11,832 bases of DNA from an uncultured Spirochaetales bacterium (GCA_945947045.1 CAMEXG010000050.1:1-11832); one strand, 5' to 3'. Shown: positions 1-6,471, numbered from the stretch's first letter. Numbers and translations are program-made. Notes: generated by a model from the letters alone, not told the origin.

Positions 1-39
1 AACAAATGGAATATAACCTTCTAGGTTTTATTATATTAT

Positions 40-54
40 CCGTAATACGGAGGG
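40..54 (+). promoter_or_regulatory. SD of first lipoprotein within a small inverted repeat
   Basis: A strong SD, GGAGGG (49-54), lies 6 nt before the ATG at 61 and decides that start over the ATG at 55, which touches the SD. The SD overlaps the right arm of a perfect palindrome, CCGTA-A-TACGG (40-50). A short hairpin could partly mask it. The stem is only 4 bp with a 3-nt loop, so a regulatory role is speculative. Confidence 0.3.
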
Positions 55-60
55 ATGTTT

Positions 61-993
61 ATGAAGAAAATGATTATTGCCTTCTTGGCAGTGACTCTCG
101 TTTTTTCATTGATTGGCTGTGATGCAATGCTGAATGTAATGGAAAAAATGAGCAATAACGTGGCTGGAACAGAAAAGAAAGTCATTGAAGACTCTCTCAA
201 TGCAGCAAAGACTGTTCCAAGTGAGAAAAAAGATCCTGTAAAAGATGGATCTGTAACCACAACAACTTTCACACAGTCTTCAGGGGAAGAATCAAAACCT
301 CTTTTTTCTATTGTAGAAAAGAAAAATACAGAATCAACAACTACTGAGCTTTCTTTTGGCTTAGGTGAGACTAAGATCGAAATTCCTGTAAAAGCTGATT
401 CCGCTGAAAAACTCGCTAGTGTCGAAGCTGTCCTTACTCCGACAGATTTGACAGATGTAATCAATGGCCTTAAGTCTGGAAGTAAGATTGAGATTGAAGC
501 AGAACTCAAAAAGCCAGCTGATGGAGATTCCAAGAAAGCCGCTGAGGGAACTCAGAAGGTCATCAATGTTCTCGTTGAATCCTTGAACATTGATCTTACA
601 CCAAAGACATCAAATGAGATTGAGGCAATAGAAGATCCTGAAGAAAAGCAGGCAGCTGAAAACATGAATAAGGCATTAGAGACAGTGAACATGATTCTTG
701 GAAATACCTCTTCAGAAGAAGAGCCAAAAGAAATGACACAGGCAGATGTCGTTGTTCTTACAGCTCTTAACAATGTCATATTCAATAATGTGGAAGGTGT
801 TGTAGGTACATTGGCTACTATTAATAATAAAGAGGCATCTGATGAAAGTAAGGATAAAGCATCAAAGCAATTAATGGAAACAGTTTTGAATGAGGCTACT
901 ACACTTGTAGATATCGTATCTGTTGTTCCTTCCGATATGGCAAGTGGTATCCTTGGTGTATTGGATTCGTTTATGACTTCTTCTGGTAAATAA
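61..993 (+). CDS. Exported lipoprotein of unknown function
   Basis: Protein of 310 residues. Residues 1-20 form a lipoprotein signal peptide: MKK, a hydrophobic core, then the lipobox L-I-G-C with the lipidated cysteine at 20. The mature part is acidic, lysine-rich and mostly helix-forming, with no transmembrane segment and no domain I recognise. The ATG at 61 is preferred because GGAGGG stands 6 nt upstream; an in-frame ATG at 55 would add two residues only. The gene lies 18 nt upstream of an outer-membrane barrel gene on the same strand, so the pair is probably co-transcribed and may work together at the envelope (inference). Membrane anchoring is well supported; the biochemical role is unknown. 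Confidence 0.85.
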   Translation: MKKMIIAFLAVTLVFSLIGCDAMLNVMEKMSNNVAGTEKKVIEDSLNAAKTVPSEKKDPVKDGSVTTTTFTQSSGEESKPLFSIVEKKNTESTTTELSFGLGETKIEIPVKADSAEKLASVEAVLTPTDLTDVINGLKSGSKIEIEAELKKPADGDSKKAAEGTQKVINVLVESLNIDLTPKTSNEIEAIEDPEEKQAAENMNKALETVNMILGNTSSEEEPKEMTQADVVVLTALNNVIFNNVEGVVGTLATINNKEASDESKDKASKQLMETVLNEATTLVDIVSVVPSDMASGILGVLDSFMTSSGK

Positions 994-1011
994 GGTTAGG
1001 GGGAATAAGAA

Positions 1012-2274
1012 ATGAAAAAGATTATTACAATAGCATTAGCTCTTATTGTTTCCATATCAATGGTTTTTGCTTCTAGTGTATTTGATGATTTCAAAGCTGA
1101 CCTTGTTACCAATGAGAGCAAAGGTTTTGCCGAGTCTTTGGAAGGCTATAAGCCATCTAACCCACAGAGCATGGGAATGGGTGGAGCAGGTCTTGCAATT
1201 AACGATAGTTTGGATTCTCTTTTCAGTAACCCATCTATTCTTGGTCAGGGAAAGGTAAGATTCTCTATTCCTTCTGCAACTGTAACTGTCAATCATGTCT
1301 ATGAGTTAGTTAAGAAGGGCGAAGACGGGAAGAGTGCTCTCGACAAGATCCAGACAGCCATTAAGGAAGGAGCAGCGGATAATATCTCTGATTTGGTTCC
1401 TGTAGTATCAAGTCTCATTGGAACAGGTAAGAGTAAGATTGCAAGCGTTGAAGCTTCCGTCGGTATGCTTGCCAACGTATTCGGCTTGGCAATGAACGTC
1501 AACGATACAGTCCGCTCCTTTGACGGTACAGTATTTGATGACTTAAAGATTTCTGCTGTAATGGGCTTGGGCTTCGGAATTGGAAATGACGACGTTAGAT
1601 TGAATGTTGGTTTCACAGGTAAGATCAATGTTAATGCCTTCTCTAAGAGAATCTCAGTAAACGATGCAATGAATTTCAATGAAGAGACTATTAATCAGCT
1701 TCCATTTGCTATTGGTTACGGTATTCCTTTCGATGCAGGTGTTTCACTAAAGTTCCATTCATTGAAAGCTACTGCAACACTTACAGACATTAATATCTTA
1801 GGTCTTGGTGATTATAAGTATGATATGATCCTTGTTGAGGATGTGACTACTAGACTTAATTCAATCGATGCCATCTCCGGTGAAGCAACAAAGATTAGAG
1901 AAAACTCTGTTTATCAGTTTACTCCGAAGATGAAGCTTAATGCCGGTATCGCTTTTGATACAGAGTCTTCAACAGGTATCAAGCTTGCTTTCGACGTTGT
2001 GGATATTCTCTCTATTCCGGACGCATTGGACGCTGGATATAGCACAAAGGGTGTGGTACTCGGCCATACAAAGATTGGTGCAGAGTTCTCTCTCTTTAAC
2101 TTCCTTAAGGTTAGAGGTGGTCTCAACAGTGGTTACTTCACACTTGGTGGAAGCGTAAACCTCGGATTCATCACAATCGATGCAGCTTACTTCTGGGAAG
2201 AACTTGGTGTTGTTGCAGGAGAGAAAGGTCTTGATGGTCTTTCACTCAGATTCAATATCGGTTGGGATAACTAA
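1012..2274 (+). CDS. FadL/PorV-type outer-membrane beta-barrel protein
   Basis: Protein of 420 residues with a Sec signal peptide ending in V-F-A at residue 20 and probable signal peptidase I cleavage before SSVFDD. Residues 53-76 carry the pattern S-M-G-M-G-G-A-G-L-A followed by L-F-S-N-P-S. That resembles the N-terminal signature (GMGGA...NPA) of FadL, PorV and the treponemal UPF0164 barrels. The remainder alternates polar and hydrophobic residues and is rich in glycine and aromatics, as in beta strands; the end, LSLRFNIGWDN, could be the closing strand. The SD AGGGGG (998-1003) lies 8 nt before the ATG. The gene follows the lipoprotein gene by 18 nt and is closed by a strong terminator. 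The barrel assignment is good; the substrate (fatty acid or other hydrophobic compound) is only a family-based guess. Confidence 0.75.
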   Translation: MKKIITIALALIVSISMVFASSVFDDFKADLVTNESKGFAESLEGYKPSNPQSMGMGGAGLAINDSLDSLFSNPSILGQGKVRFSIPSATVTVNHVYELVKKGEDGKSALDKIQTAIKEGAADNISDLVPVVSSLIGTGKSKIASVEASVGMLANVFGLAMNVNDTVRSFDGTVFDDLKISAVMGLGFGIGNDDVRLNVGFTGKINVNAFSKRISVNDAMNFNEETINQLPFAIGYGIPFDAGVSLKFHSLKATATLTDINILGLGDYKYDMILVEDVTTRLNSIDAISGEATKIRENSVYQFTPKMKLNAGIAFDTESSTGIKLAFDVVDILSIPDALDAGYSTKGVVLGHTKIGAEFSLFNFLKVRGGLNSGYFTLGGSVNLGFITIDAAYFWEELGVVAGEKGLDGLSLRFNIGWDN

Positions 2275-2293
2275 TATATCTATATATAAGGAT

Positions 2294-2318
2294 AACTGCC
2301 GGGAAACCGGCAGTTTTT
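2294..2318 (+). terminator. Intrinsic terminator after the barrel gene
   Basis: A perfect 9-bp stem, AACTGCCGG / CCGGCAGTT, closes a GAAA tetraloop (2303-2306) and leads into a T5 run (2314-2318). It stands 19 nt after the stop codon of the barrel gene. It also sits directly between an SD-like AAGGAT (2288-2293) and the vanZ ATG at 2323. Confidence 0.9.
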
Positions 2319-2322
2319 ATGA

Positions 2323-2823
2323 ATGAGAAGAGTAGCTAATATTATTTTCATTTTTCTTACGATTGCTTTGGCTATAACGATTTTTCTTCTCTCCAGCGAT
2401 ACGGGAGAAGAATCAGGATCAAAAAGCTCCAGCATCACGGAAATGATTCTCTCAATTCTAGTTAAAGATTTTGATGATATGAGCCTGAAAGAGAGGCAAG
2501 TGCTGATAAATAAGTATTCGTTCTTAATCAGAAAGCTTGCACACTTTTCAGAGTATGCCGCTTTTGGTTTCTTATTATACGGATCCTATTATTCATTTAA
2601 CACATCAATTGTCGTTAAAAAAAGAATGATGATCCTTAATACTTGGTTGTTTGCAACACTATATGCCGTAACAGATGAGCTGCACCAGAAGTTTGTAGCA
2701 GGAAGGGGACCCAGCATTAGAGACGTAATGATCGATAGTATGGGGGCATTATTTGGAATCCTGGTTTTTCTTTTTCTTGTCAATGTTATAAAAGCAATAA
2801 AGAAGAATAAATTAATGAAATGA
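2323..2823 (+). CDS. VanZ-family integral membrane protein
   Basis: Protein of 166 residues. It opens with a membrane segment (about 5-23) ending in the LSS typical of VanZ starts, then a polar loop. The conserved block R-K-L-A-H-F-S-E-Y-A-A-F-G (70-82) follows, then T-D-E-L-H-Q (117-122), then G-R-G-P-S-I-R-D-V-M-I-D (128-138), and finally a membrane segment (about 139-157). These are the hallmark motifs of VanZ-like proteins, named from a teicoplanin-resistance accessory gene; the biochemical activity of most members is unknown. No SD lies in the 7 nt between the terminator stem and the ATG; the nearest, AAGGAT, is on the far side of the hairpin. The start is supported by agreement with the family N-terminus. 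The product sits in the inner membrane. Confidence 0.85.
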   Translation: MRRVANIIFIFLTIALAITIFLLSSDTGEESGSKSSSITEMILSILVKDFDDMSLKERQVLINKYSFLIRKLAHFSEYAAFGFLLYGSYYSFNTSIVVKKRMMILNTWLFATLYAVTDELHQKFVAGRGPSIRDVMIDSMGALFGILVFLFLVNVIKAIKKNKLMK

Positions 2824-2827
2824 AAAT

Positions 2828-2854
2828 ACCCCGATGAGGATTCTCTATCGGGGT
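2828..2854 (+). terminator. Hairpin terminator after vanZ-like gene
   Basis: The stem ACCCCGAT (2828-2835) pairs with ATCGGGGT (2847-2854). An inner GAG/CTC extension gives a GATT loop and one bulged T. It starts 4 nt after the stop codon. The downstream T content (TTACTTGTT) is poor, so termination may be moderate. Confidence 0.65.
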
Positions 2855-2861
2855 TACTTGT

Positions 2862-3127
2862 TAAACGCGCATACAGGACATCTCCTGTACGTCTGGGACA
2901 GTCCCTTCTGTGGCAACCTGGTGAAAACCATTTAAGTCCGTAGCTTTAATCTAACATTGATTTCAATGATTGTAAATATGAAAGTTATATAATTTTGTCG
3001 CAATTTTACATAAAATTTTGAACAATCTATATAGGTTTGTATTAGAATTCACATAAGAATACCTGATACTATATCTGATGGTTTTTGTTATCAATAAAAG
3101 AATTACTTCATTTTATCCCTTTTTGTC
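2862..3127. other. Gene-free segment with a cluster of small perfect hairpins
   Basis: No coding signal or RNA family was recognised. Within 2872-2930 lie three tight hairpins in a row. They are TACAGGA-CATC-TCCTGTA (2872-2889), GGGA-CAG-TCCC (2895-2905, also readable as palindrome GGGAC-A-GTCCC) and TGGT-GAAA-ACCA (2919-2930, a GNRA tetraloop). The GGGAC of the second could alternatively pair with GTCC at 2936-2939. Beyond about 2950 the DNA becomes very AT-rich with nothing recognisable. The spacing and tetraloop suggest a structured RNA or a palindromic repeat, but neither strand matches a riboswitch or small-RNA consensus I know. Confidence 0.35.
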
Positions 3128-3156
3128 AAAAAAAATAGAGGCTAAATAGTCTCCCT
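3128..3156 (-). terminator. Probable terminator of the dehydrogenase remnant
   Basis: Read on the minus strand, GAG-A-CT-ATTT-AG-C-CTC forms an imperfect stem followed by TATTTTTTTT (forward A-run 3128-3135). It sits about 20 nt past the stop codon of the decayed dehydrogenase, where its terminator is expected. Confidence 0.45.
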
Positions 3157-3176
3157 ATACTTCTCGTTTTATATCA

Positions 3177-3464
3177 TTACATTCTCAAGACAGCTTTAAT
3201 GCATCCACCTCGATCTGAAGCAGCCTGGGCTTCGATGATGTCGTTGAATGAGTAGAATTTCATTAGTTCATCAATAGGGAAGTGACCCTATCTGTAGTAG
3301 TCAAGAAGCTTTGGTAAGAAGAGTTTTGGAATAGAATCAGCTTCAATTACTCCGACCAAACTCTTTCCGTCTTATTTGATGTACCTTCCATTACCTCTAT
3401 GTGTATTTGATGTTTTCTTAACGTCGAAGTTGCCACATGATGGAGTTTTGGTTATCCTTTTCAT
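3177..3464 (-). pseudogene. C-terminal remnant of a zinc-dependent alcohol dehydrogenase
   Basis: Minus-strand translation ending at TAA (3177-3179) gives the C-terminal part of a medium-chain, zinc-type NAD(P)-dependent alcohol dehydrogenase. Key stretches are S-L-V-G-V-I-E-A-D-S-I-P-K-L-F-L-P-K-L, then F-P-I-D-E-L-M-K-F-Y-S-F-N-D-I, and the terminal I-K-A-V-L-R-M. All correspond to the XylB/aryl-alcohol-dehydrogenase type C-terminus. Two stops interrupt the same frame: TAG at 3288-3290, where the family has Gln in Y-R-Q-G (a CAG to TAG change), and TAA at 3372-3374. The cofactor domain, catalytic zinc ligands and N-terminus are absent. Recognisable family similarity fades above about 3375, and the fragment stops where the next gene begins at 3465. 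It is a non-functional relic, probably left by a deletion or rearrangement. Confidence 0.85.
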
Positions 3465-4238
3465 ATGTTTGGTTTCTACATCAAAAAAGCATTCTTCGAC
3501 GGTTGGGACAATTTTATTCAGATGGTCCTTCAGAATATCATCTACATTGTGTTTTTCCTTCTAATAGTGGGATCTATAGTTGTTTTTGGTGACAACCTGG
3601 TTTTCTTTCTACCTGTCGCCATTGCAATAATGTTTTTGTTTTGTCTTTCCATGGGCGGAACATCTTCTGTTGTCTATAACTGGTCTCAATATAAAAGTGA
3701 GACATGGAGACCGTTTATGAAGGGAGTTGGAAGGAATATTAGACACTCAATGTTGTTCTTCCTATGTATTATGGTTCTTTTCCTCTTATTCTTCCTTGTT
3801 ATTCCTTTCTATTTATCTTTCAATAACATCCTAGGAACAGTCTTCGGTGTAATGATGGTATGGCTTGCTATCTTCCTATTGCTTGTTCTGCCATATTACT
3901 TTCCTTTGATGAATCTTCTTCCTGGAGACGGCCCCTTTAAAACCCTAAAAAAGTGTTTCATTGTGGCTGGAGACAATCTTGGATACACAATACTACTGCT
4001 TATTCATAATATTCTTGACATTGTTTTGACTGTAGTGACTATGGGACTTCTTCCTGGTTGGTGCGGACTTATGCTTGGTGGCCAAGATATGATGAAACTC
4101 TTGATGAAGAAATATGATTGGATAGAAGAGAATCCAGGAAAAAATAGAAAAGAGATGGATTGGTCTGAAATATTATATGATGAAAAGGAGACCTTGGGGC
4201 CAAGATCATTAAAGAATATGATTTTCCCTTGGAAGTAA
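3465..4238 (+). CDS. Polytopic inner-membrane protein of unknown function
   Basis: Protein of 257 residues with about five hydrophobic segments (roughly 24-41, 46-64, 94-117, 123-150, 172-196) and a charged cytosolic-type tail from about 212. The stretch W-R-P-F-M-K-G-V-G-R-N-I-R-H between segments 2 and 3, and the overall layout, recall DUF624/YesL-like proteins. This is a weak resemblance and the family is not certain. The ATG at 3465 gives a natural N-terminus (MFGFYIKKAFFDGW), but no SD stands at normal distance; GGAG (3441-3444) is 20 nt away. The start abuts a dehydrogenase relic on the other strand, so the original promoter or leader may have been replaced. It is the first gene of a four-gene operon, one base ahead of the CYTH gene. 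Its role in that operon is unknown. Confidence 0.75.
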   Translation: MFGFYIKKAFFDGWDNFIQMVLQNIIYIVFFLLIVGSIVVFGDNLVFFLPVAIAIMFLFCLSMGGTSSVVYNWSQYKSETWRPFMKGVGRNIRHSMLFFLCIMVLFLLFFLVIPFYLSFNNILGTVFGVMMVWLAIFLLLVLPYYFPLMNLLPGDGPFKTLKKCFIVAGDNLGYTILLLIHNILDIVLTVVTMGLLPGWCGLMLGGQDMMKLLMKKYDWIEENPGKNRKEMDWSEILYDEKETLGPRSLKNMIFPWK

Positions 4239-4239
4239 A

Positions 4240-4776
4240 ATGAGAGAAGTTGAACTTAAAGCTCATGTTGATGATTGGGCTGTTGTAAAAGAAAAAATCG
4301 AATCAATCTGTGGACCGGGAAATATTGTTTCAAAACGTGACCAGTATTTCCATAAACCAGGAGAGAAGCATCAGGCATTCCGCATTAGAGATAATAACGG
4401 AAGCATGGAGCTTACAAGTAAGCAGACTGGCCAGAATGAAAATGGCGAAGATAACTTGGAGTATGAGTTCTCTGCTCCTATAGGCGAATATGACAAGGCG
4501 TTGGGCTTCTTTAAGAATCTAGGGTATGAGCCATATTTCAGGAAGTATAAGAATGGTTGGGAGTGGACAATAGATGATGTCCACATCGAGTTATTGGAAG
4601 TCAACGATCTTGGTTTCTTTTTGGAAATGGAGATTCTCATTCCATTTAAATCTTCAGAAGAAGATGTAAGTGATTCTCAGTTCCATTTACAGAAGCTATT
4701 AGCCAAGTTCGGTATTTCTAAAGACCAGATTTGTTCCAAGAGTTATAGATCCATGATACTTAAGGAGGATGATTAA
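4240..4776 (+). CDS. CYTH-domain protein (class IV adenylate cyclase-like)
   Basis: Protein of 178 residues, essentially one CYTH (triphosphate tunnel) domain. The signature ExExK is present as E3-V-E5-L-K7. Further expected elements are F-R-I-R (47-50), L-T-S-K (58-61), E-Y-E-F (74-77), R-K-Y-K (101-104) and V-N-D-L-G-F-F-L-E-M-E (121-131). The last matches the L-G-x-F-x-E-x-E motif of CyaB-type proteins. Such enzymes bind triphosphates with divalent metal; activities in the family include cAMP synthesis, thiamine triphosphatase and polyphosphatase, so the reaction here is open. The usual L-D-x-V motif reads L-L-E-V (118-121), so a metal-binding Asp may be lost. The SD GGAAG ends 4 nt before the ATG, inside the preceding gene. 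The stop overlaps the next start by one base (TAATG). Confidence 0.85.
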   Translation: MREVELKAHVDDWAVVKEKIESICGPGNIVSKRDQYFHKPGEKHQAFRIRDNNGSMELTSKQTGQNENGEDNLEYEFSAPIGEYDKALGFFKNLGYEPYFRKYKNGWEWTIDDVHIELLEVNDLGFFLEMEILIPFKSSEEDVSDSQFHLQKLLAKFGISKDQICSKSYRSMILKEDD

Positions 4777-5054
4777 TGGAGTTCAGAGCCAGTCATATCC
4801 TTGTAAAAGATCAAGGGAAAGCTGAAGAAATATATAACAGAGTGAAGAACGGTGAAAGCTTTGCTTCTCTTGCTCATCAATACTCGACTTGCCCAAGTAA
4901 GGAAAAGGGTGGAGATTTAGGCTGGTTTAAAGAAGGGCAGATGGTTCCACCCTTTGAAAATGCCGTCAGAAGAATGAGTACTGGAAGTATTTCCAAACCT
5001 GTAAGAACTCAGTTCGGTTGGCATGTCATTAAGAAAACAGGAGTCAGAGGATGA
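4776..5054 (+). CDS. ppiC: Single-domain parvulin peptidyl-prolyl isomerase (PpiC-type)
   Basis: Protein of 92 residues, almost exactly the size of E. coli PpiC (93), with no signal peptide, so cytoplasmic. It catalyses cis-trans isomerisation of peptide bonds before proline. Diagnostic features in order are A-S-H-I-L-V (5-10, active-site His7), F-A-S-L-A (29-33), the loop C-P-S-K-E-K-G-G-D-L-G-W-F (39-51, with Cys39 and Asp47), M-V-P-P-F (56-60) and T-Q-F-G-W-H-V-I (78-85, His83). A near-perfect SD, TAAGGAGGAT (4761-4770), lies inside the end of the CYTH gene. The start overlaps the upstream stop by 1 nt and the end overlaps rnhA by 4 nt (ATGA), so translation of the three genes is probably coupled. 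Confidence 0.93.
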   Translation: MEFRASHILVKDQGKAEEIYNRVKNGESFASLAHQYSTCPSKEKGGDLGWFKEGQMVPPFENAVRRMSTGSISKPVRTQFGWHVIKKTGVRG

Positions 5055-5488
5055 TTGTAATATATACAGATGGCGGATGTTCAGGTAATCCTGGTCCTGG
5101 CGGATGGGCTTTTGTTGTAAGCGAAGCGGGCGAAATAAAAGAGTATCGTAGTGGTGGAGACAAAGCAACGACAAATAATAAGATGGAGCTTACTGCAGTC
5201 ATAAATGCTCTGGAATATGCAAAAAGTATAGGGGAATGTGACATTACAATTCTTACTGACAGCCAATATGTAAAGAATGGTATCACACAGTGGATTTTCT
5301 CTTGGAAAAGAAACGGTTGGCGTACAAGTGGAAAAGCTCCGGTAAAGAATATGGAATACTGGGTGGAGCTTGATGCTCTTAACCAAGAGCTGAATGTAAA
5401 TTGGCAGTGGGTGAAGGGACACGCAGGTATTCTTGGCAACGAAGAGTGTGACAGACTTGTAAGAATGGAGACTGCAAAGTATTTATAA
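5051..5488 (+). CDS. rnhA: Ribonuclease HI
   Basis: Protein of 145 residues, the normal length for a bacterial RNase HI. It cleaves the RNA strand of RNA-DNA hybrids using two metal ions, removing primers and R-loops. All catalytic residues are visible: Asp7 in T-D-G-G-C-S-G-N-P-G-P-G-G-W, Glu46 in N-N-K-M-E-L, Asp70 in T-D-S-Q-Y-V, His124 in V-K-G-H-A-G and Asp134 in N-E-E-C-D-R-L. The basic, tryptophan-rich stretch at 81-104 corresponds to the substrate-binding handle of the E. coli enzyme. The SD AGGAG (5039-5043) is 7 nt upstream, inside ppiC, and the genes overlap by 4 nt. This is the last gene of the operon, followed by a terminator. Confidence 0.96.
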   Translation: MIVIYTDGGCSGNPGPGGWAFVVSEAGEIKEYRSGGDKATTNNKMELTAVINALEYAKSIGECDITILTDSQYVKNGITQWIFSWKRNGWRTSGKAPVKNMEYWVELDALNQELNVNWQWVKGHAGILGNEECDRLVRMETAKYL

Positions 5489-5510
5489 TGTTTCTGTAAT
5501 AATGAATGAG

Positions 5511-5540
5511 TGGCTGTTTCATAACGAAGCAGCCATTTTT
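5511..5540 (+). terminator. Intrinsic terminator of the rnhA operon
   Basis: A 10-bp stem, TGGCTGTTTC / GAAGCAGCCA with one T-G wobble, closes an ATAAC loop (5521-5525) and runs into T5 (5536-5540). It stands 22 nt after the rnhA stop codon. Confidence 0.9.
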
Positions 5541-5797
5541 ATTCTTGATATTGACTATATTTTTAATTAACTAAAAGAGTTTTTGTTAGAAGAAAGGATG
5601 AATTGAATACAATTATTGTAACTTCCCCCTAACTTAAGGATTGAATGATAGTCTACCGAAGTTGTAACTACTAGGTGCATAACTGATTTAGAATTCTTTC
5701 TAATTGTACATATAGAATAATGCCTTGGATTTTTTTGTAAATATGCAAAGATGCAGAACGAATTAACGGACGTTACAGAACAAAATGTGGAGGAGTC
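5541..5797. other. AT-rich gap between rnhA and the SIMPL pseudogene
   Basis: No supported gene on either strand; every frame is broken by stops apart from an AT-biased minus-strand frame with no family features. It holds an inverted repeat TTAGAA-TTCT-TTCTAA (5688-5703), followed by TAGAAT, a possible -10 element. Both could belong to the upstream region of the decayed gene that starts at 5798. GGAGGAG (5789-5795) is the SD of that gene. Confidence 0.4.
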
Positions 5798-6471
5798 ATG
5801 GAGAAAAACAGGACTATTGTCGTTAAATGAGGGGTAAGGCAAGTGTCAGACCTGATTGGATAGCAATCAGTTTAAAACTGGATTCTTTTTGCTAAGCCTA
5901 TGATAAAGCTATGGCTTTGGCACAAGAATAACTAGAGGATCTTTATAAGTCCTTGGAAACTGTAGGCTTTGAAAGAAAAGAAGTAAAGACTGCCGGTTTC
6001 AATGTCAGTACCAAATGTGATAATGTAAAAGACAAGAATGGCAATAGTGTCCTGATGTTTCTTGGTTATAATATAGAGCATTCCTTGAAAGTGTCCTTTG
6101 ACTTCGATCTAAAGAGACTCTCTGAAACTTTGATTGCTATATCTATTTGTAAAGCCAAGCCCAACGTGGACATTAAATTCACTGTCAAAGATGATAGTGG
6201 GGTGAAAGAAGAAGTGCTGAGGAATGCCACAATAAATGCAAGAAGAAAGGCTGATATACTCGCCCTCTCTTCTGGAGTGAAATTAGGGAAGATTGTTAGT
6301 ATCGAGTATAGTTGGCAAGATATTGAGCTTTACTCCGATACAAAATACTTTGATGCAACGTCTCTCTCAAAAATGGCAAATATTGATATAGAACCGGAAG
6401 ATATCAAGATAGAAGATGTTGTTACTTTTATTTGGGAAATAGAGGACGATGACTCTTCCTATGATCTATAG
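5798..6471 (+). pseudogene. Decayed SIMPL-domain (DUF541) gene
   Basis: The gene starts at ATG 5798, 4 nt after GGAGG, and reads M-E-K-N-R-T-I-V-V-K before TGA (5828). A one-base frame change within 5828-5832 restores the family reading G-K-A-S-V-R-P-D-W-I-A-I-S-L-K-L-D (from 5833), as in SIMPL N-termini. The same frame then meets TAA at 5893-5895 and TAA at 5929-5931. The flanking residues (A-Y-D-K-A-M-A-L-A-Q-E, then L-E-D-L-Y-K-S-L) continue normally across the stops. From 5932 to the stop at 6469 the frame is open, with the family hallmarks G-F-E-R-K-E-V-K-T, I-K-F-T-V-K-D and A-R-R-K-A-D-I-L. The C-terminal pattern I-E-P-E-D-I is also intact. The only start for the open part is TTG 5953, without a good SD. 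Family members are of unclear role, some linked to oxidative stress. Probably a recent pseudogene. Confidence 0.85.

Noticed and set aside
2861..2957. Integron attC-like site: GTTAAAC near 2860 and ATCTAAC near 2950
   Set aside because: The two core-like motifs are in the wrong order (attC needs RYYYAAC first and GTTRRRY last), and no cassette array or integrase is present.
3376..3564. Plus-strand open frame of 62 residues across the relic junction
   Set aside because: It lies antisense to the dehydrogenase relic and in another frame of the membrane-protein gene, with no family features.
5640..5838. Possible extra gene fragment on the plus strand upstream of SIMPL (frame ending L-S-L-N-E-G)
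   Set aside because: Short coding-like stretches appear in two different frames with stops between them and match no family I can name.
5567..5842. Minus-strand open frame of 91 residues in the rnhA-SIMPL gap
   Set aside because: Composition is typical of AT-rich noncoding DNA, it has no recognisable motif, and it runs antisense into the SIMPL gene start.
5953..6471. A functional 172-residue protein starting at TTG 5953
   Set aside because: No SD at proper distance, and the reading frame plus family similarity continue upstream through two stops, so it is the open part of a pseudogene.
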